This document shows, piece by piece, positions 6,406 to 8,684 of a stretch of DNA of 8,684 nucleotides; position 1 is the stretch's first letter; each line of letters opens with the position of its first letter. The stretch spans positions 1-8,684 of the forward strand of contig JADGHI010000134.1 of NCBI GenBank assembly GCA_019689515.1, read 5' to 3'. The notes below the pieces were generated by a model. The model did not search any database. It was given only the letters and a program-made list of their open reading frames with translations, and was not told the origin of the DNA. This DNA comes from Acetobacteraceae bacterium (GTDB taxonomy: Bacteria; Pseudomonadota; Alphaproteobacteria; Acetobacterales; Acetobacteraceae). The position numbers were made by a program, and so were the translations under genes.

Positions 6406-7242
6406 TCAGTCGCGCAGCAGTTCGTTGATCGAGGTCTTGGCCCGGGTCTGCGCGTCCACCCGCTTGACGATCACCGCGCAGTAGAGCCCCGGCCCCGGCG
6501 ACCCGTCCGGCAGCGGCTTGCCGGGCAGCGTCCCCGGCACCACCACCGAATAGGCCGGCACGCGCCCGACGAACACCTCGCCCGTCGCGCGGTCGATGAT
6601 CTTGGTCGAGGCGCCGAGATAGACGCCCATGGAGAGCACGCTGCCGCGCTCCACCACCACGCCCTCGGCCACCTCGCTGCGCGCGCCGATGAAGCAGTCG
6701 TCCTCGATGATCACCGGGTTGGCCTGCAGCGGCTCGAGCACGCCGCCGATGCCCACGCCGCCCGACAGGTGGCAGTTCTTCCCGATCTGCGCGCAGGAGC
6801 CGACGGTGGCCCAGGTGTCCACCATCGTCCCCTCGTCCACATAGGCGCCGATGTTCACGAAGGAGGGCATCAGCACCACGTTGCGCCCGATGAAGGCGCC
6901 GCGGCGCACCACCGCGCCGGGCACGGCTCGGAAGCCGGCCGCGCGGAAGCGGTTCTCGCCCCAGCCCTGGAACTTCAGCGGCACCTTGTCATAAGCGCCG
7001 GCCGCCGTGTCCATCGGCGCCGAATCGGTCAGGCGGAAGGAAAGCAGCACCGCCTGCTTGAGCCACTGGTTGACCTTCCAGCCGCCCTTCCCGTCGGCCT
7101 CCGCCACGCGCGCCTGGCCGGAATCGAGCAGTTCGAGCCCGGTCTCGATCGCCGCGCGGTCCTCCCCGCCGGTGGCCGGCGAGATTTGGTCGCGGCGCGC
7201 CCAGAGCGCCTCGATGCGGGTCTGAAGACTGGCGATGTCCAT
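6406..7242 (-). CDS. dapD: 2,3,4,5-tetrahydropyridine-2,6-dicarboxylate N-succinyltransferase
   Basis: DapD transfers succinyl from succinyl-CoA to tetrahydrodipicolinate, committing the succinylase branch of the lysine/meso-diaminopimelate pathway; DapE, next door, removes the group two steps later. The 278 residues compare with about 274 in E. coli. The N-terminal helical domain (1-100) is followed by the left-handed beta-helix with VDEGTMVDTWATVGSCAQIG (135-154), HLSGGVGIGGVLEPLQ (158-173) and CFIGARSEV (183-191), which hold the acidic active-site residues (D142 and E190 by hand alignment). The ATG at 7242 gives the family N-terminus (MDIASLQTRIEALW); its Shine-Dalgarno is weak (GGGA at about 11 bases). 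In-frame upstream extension to a GTG at 7320 gives only arginine-rich sequence and is rejected. The gene follows argB by 142 bases that hold a candidate promoter, so dapD-dapE is probably its own transcription unit, perhaps with read-through from argB. Confidence 0.97.
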   Translation of the reverse strand: MDIASLQTRIEALWARRDQISPATGGEDRAAIETGLELLDSGQARVAEADGKGGWKVNQWLKQAVLLSFRLTDSAPMDTAAGAYDKVPLKFQGWGENRFRAAGFRAVPGAVVRRGAFIGRNVVLMPSFVNIGAYVDEGTMVDTWATVGSCAQIGKNCHLSGGVGIGGVLEPLQANPVIIEDDCFIGARSEVAEGVVVERGSVLSMGVYLGASTKIIDRATGEVFVGRVPAYSVVVPGTLPGKPLPDGSPGPGLYCAVIVKRVDAQTRAKTSINELLRD

Positions 7243-7276
7243 CGTGGCAGCGGTCCCGTCATGCGAGCGTGGAGGT

Positions 7277-7292
7277 GCCGGCGCGCGCCGGC
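7277..7292. repeat. perfect 16-base palindrome in the dapD leader
   Basis: GCCGGCGCGCGCCGGC equals its own reverse complement. In the dapD leader RNA it could fold as a 6-base-pair GC stem with a GCGC loop, ending 34 bases before the start codon and just after the likely transcription start. No U-run follows on either strand, so it does not look like an intrinsic terminator. It may be an operator, an mRNA-stabilising hairpin or chance in very GC-rich DNA. Confidence 0.35.
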
Positions 7293-7311
7293 GGCGGCAA
7301 CGGCGGCGCGG

Positions 7312-7339
7312 ACGATGCATGCAGGCGCGGGCCTGTCAA
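7312..7339 (-). promoter_or_regulatory. candidate promoter for dapD-dapE
   Basis: A perfect -35 box TTGACA (7339-7334) on the minus strand is followed after 16 bases by CATCGT (7317-7312), which keeps A2, T3 and T6 of the -10 consensus. The start would lie near 7304, giving a leader of about 60 bases that holds the 16-base palindrome. An 8-base palindrome TGCATGCA (7316-7323) straddles the spacer and -10 edge and could bind a regulator. Confidence 0.45.
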
Positions 7340-7384
7340 CGCCGCCCGCCGCCCGCCGGCCGCCAGGTCCACCCGCTGCTCGGC

Positions 7385-8269
7385 TCAGGGCCGGATCAGC
7401 GTGCCCGCCCCGCCGTCGGTGAACAGCTCCAGCAGCACCGCGTGCGGCACGCGCCCATCCACGATCACCGCCCCGCGCACCCCGCGCTCGATCGCGTAGA
7501 TGCAGGTCTCGACCTTCGGGATCATGCCGCCGGAGATCCAGCCCGCGGCGATGCCGGCGCGCGCCTCGGCCACCGTCATCTCGGGCACCAGGGTCCCGTC
7601 CGTGCCGAGCACGCCCGGCACGTCGGTCAGCAGCAGCAGCCGCTCCGCCCGGAGCGCGCCGGCGATCGCCCCGGCGACCGTGTCGGCGTTGATGTTGTAG
7701 GTCTGCCCGTCCTCGCCGACGCCGACCGGCGCCACCACCGGCACGATGTCGGCGCCGATCATCAGCTCCAGCACGCGGGTGTCCACCCGCTCCGGCTCGC
7801 CGACGAAGCCGAGGTCGAGCGCCTGCTCGGCACCGTTCTCCGGATCCCGGACGGTGCGCACCACTTTGCGCGCGCGGATCAGCCCGCCGTCCTTGCCGGA
7901 GATGCCGACGGCGATCGCGCCGGCGCGGGTGATCGCCTCCGCGATCTGCTTGTTGACCGGCCCGGCGAGCACCATCTCGACCACGTCGAGCATCTCGGCG
8001 TCGGTGACGCGCAGGCCCTGCACGAAGGTGGACTTCACGCCGAGGCGCTTGAGCATGGCGTTGATCTGCGGCCCGCCGCCATGCACCACGACGGGGTTCA
8101 CGCCGACCTGCTCGAGCAGCGCGATGTCGCGGCCGAAGCGGAGGGCGGTCTCCTCCTCGCCCATGGCGTGGCCGCCGTACTTCACCACCACGATCTGGTC
8201 GTCGTAGCGCTTGAGGAACGGGAGAGCGCCGGCCAGCATCGCCACCTGGTCGCGCGCGGAGTCATTCAT
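7385..8269 (-). CDS. argB: acetylglutamate kinase
   Basis: ArgB phosphorylates N-acetyl-L-glutamate with ATP, the second step of arginine synthesis via acetylated intermediates, in the cytoplasm. The 294 residues carry the amino-acid-kinase fold marks: VVVKYGGHAM (27-36, with the phosphate-contacting Lys30), VVHGGGPQIN (61-70), the substrate Arg87 (GLRVTD), YNINADTVAG (191-200, Asn193), LLLLTDVPGV (211-220) and GGMIPKV (247-253, Lys252). About 20 residues precede the first strand, forming the extra N-terminal helix found in hexameric arginine-inhibited enzymes and absent from the shorter E. coli type, so feedback inhibition by arginine is likely (inference). The ATG at 8269 follows GGAAGGA at about 11 bases. 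It is upstream of, and co-oriented with, dapD-dapE, an arrangement that recurs in alphaproteobacteria as far as I recall. No missing residues or frameshifts are seen. Confidence 0.97.
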   Translation of the reverse strand: MNDSARDQVAMLAGALPFLKRYDDQIVVVKYGGHAMGEEETALRFGRDIALLEQVGVNPVVVHGGGPQINAMLKRLGVKSTFVQGLRVTDAEMLDVVEMVLAGPVNKQIAEAITRAGAIAVGISGKDGGLIRARKVVRTVRDPENGAEQALDLGFVGEPERVDTRVLELMIGADIVPVVAPVGVGEDGQTYNINADTVAGAIAGALRAERLLLLTDVPGVLGTDGTLVPEMTVAEARAGIAAGWISGGMIPKVETCIYAIERGVRGAVIVDGRVPHAVLLELFTDGGAGTLIRP

Positions 8270-8304
8270 CGGCGTGGCGTCCTTCCCCCGAGGGTCGCGC
8301 GCCG

Positions 8305-8333
8305 CGTCTAAGGGCCGCGCCCGGAGCGGTCAA
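8305..8333 (-). promoter_or_regulatory. candidate promoter for argB
   Basis: TTGACC (8333-8328, five of six) on the minus strand is followed after 17 bases by TAGACG (8310-8305, matching T1, A2 and A4). A start near 8298 would leave a leader of about 30 bases containing the argB ribosome site. Spacing and distance are good, and the -10 is middling. Confidence 0.42.
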
Positions 8334-8397
8334 GCGGCACGGCGGCATCCTGGCGAGGCGGCGGGCGGCCTTGCCTCCTGCTTGCCCGAGCGCGCGA

Positions 8398-8684
8398 TCA
8401 GGGGAGCGCCAGCGGGATCTCGCGCACCGTGCCGGGGGCGATCGCGAAGGGCTGCTCGTACCAGCGGCCATCGGCCAGCACCCGGGCGATGTAGCTCCCG
8501 GCGGGCAGCACGAAGCGCGCCCGCGGCGCCGCGCTGTCCGCGAGCGGCACGTCGCTCATCGGGCGACCCCTGCGCGGCCGCTCGAACACCTGCCACCGCA
8601 CGCCGAGCAGCGGCCGGCCGTCGCGCAGCGAGACCAGCGTGATGTCCGCCGCGCGGAGCACGAGCCGCGGATACACCGTGCGGC
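8398..8684 (-). CDS. unrecognised protein, C-terminal fragment (start lies beyond the right edge)
   Basis: The reading frame enters from the right edge and ends in TGA at 8400-8398, giving 94 visible residues. I do not recognise the protein. What shows is alternating hydrophobic strands and a turn of the form LPAGSYIARV, followed by a short strand pair and an IPLALP end. This resembles the closing beta-sandwich module (carboxypeptidase-regulatory or Ig-like style) found at the ends of secreted or membrane-anchored proteins, but that is shape only. An in-frame GTG at 8676 could begin a 92-residue protein, but the frame stays open upstream of it to the edge and there is no clear ribosome site visible, so a longer gene is more likely. 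It runs in the same direction as argB, 128 bases upstream of it; the candidate argB promoter in between suggests a separate unit. Confidence 0.6.
   Translation of the reverse strand, partial: RTVYPRLVLRAADITLVSLRDGRPLLGVRWQVFERPRRGRPMSDVPLADSAAPRARFVLPAGSYIARVLADGRWYEQPFAIAPGTVREIPLALP

Noticed and set aside
5355..6428. A 357-codon plus-strand open frame opposite dapE, and a similar one at 7235-8311 opposite argB
   Set aside because: Arg/His/Ala-rich composition, no recognisable motifs, and the opposite strand encodes well-conserved enzymes in full.
7243..7384. Lysine riboswitch or arginine leader upstream of dapD
   Set aside because: The space is 142 bases, with at most about 60 transcribed from the candidate promoter, shorter than a lysine riboswitch, and no leader peptide with Lys or Arg codon runs was found.
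8355..8377. Hairpin GAGGC...GCCTC with an inner GGC/GCC pairing, possible terminator after the right-edge gene
   Set aside because: There is an AA bulge, the outer stem is only five pairs and no U-run follows, so it does not meet the pattern of an intrinsic terminator.

Overview
The window is a compact, GC-rich stretch of bacterial chromosome. Its codon use (almost every third position G or C), the argB-dapD-dapE block and the protein sequences fit an alphaproteobacterium, and I would guess the Acetobacteraceae/Rhodospirillales (Roseomonas-like) group. That placement is an impression from sequence style, not a computed result. Nine protein genes, two of them cut by the window ends, fill nearly all the sequence. 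No gap exceeds about 200 bases. I saw no RNA genes, insertion sequences, CRISPR arrays or phage genes.

Layout from left to right: (1) 1-877, minus strand, the N-terminal 292 residues of a LeuC-type 3-isopropylmalate dehydratase large subunit, continuing off the left edge. (2) 1079-1456, plus strand, a small DOPA 4,5-dioxygenase-family protein, divergent from leuC. Its stop codon overlaps the stop codon of the next gene in a shared CTAG. (3) 4163-1453, minus strand, a probable three-gene operon: CaiB/BaiF-type CoA transferase, then a gamma-carbonic-anhydrase-fold (PaaY/CaiE/YrdA-like) protein, then a CitE-like HpcH/HpaI CoA-ester lyase. (4) 4310-5251, plus strand, a 3-hydroxyacyl-CoA dehydrogenase, divergent from that operon across 146 bases. 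(5) 8269-5271, minus strand, argB, dapD and dapE, for arginine and lysine/meso-diaminopimelate biosynthesis. (6) 8398-8684, minus strand, the C-terminal 94 residues of an unrecognised protein.

The right half is amino-acid biosynthesis: ArgB phosphorylates N-acetylglutamate, DapD succinylates tetrahydrodipicolinate and DapE later removes the succinyl group. The middle is acyl-CoA metabolism: a CoA transferase to activate an acid, a lyase to cleave a CoA ester, a possible thioesterase-like hexapeptide-repeat protein and a divergent hydroxyacyl-CoA dehydrogenase. The substrate cannot be read from the sequence. A branched or short dicarboxylate (citramalate/itaconate-like) or a carnitine-like compound are the two pathways suggested by analogy.

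The most surprising single observation is in DapE: the otherwise well-kept active site has Val at position 69, where the M20 family has the near-invariant catalytic Asp of the HxD motif, and Arg at position 72, where Pro is usual. This is either a sequence error, an inactive or altered enzyme, or a sign that another desuccinylase does the work.
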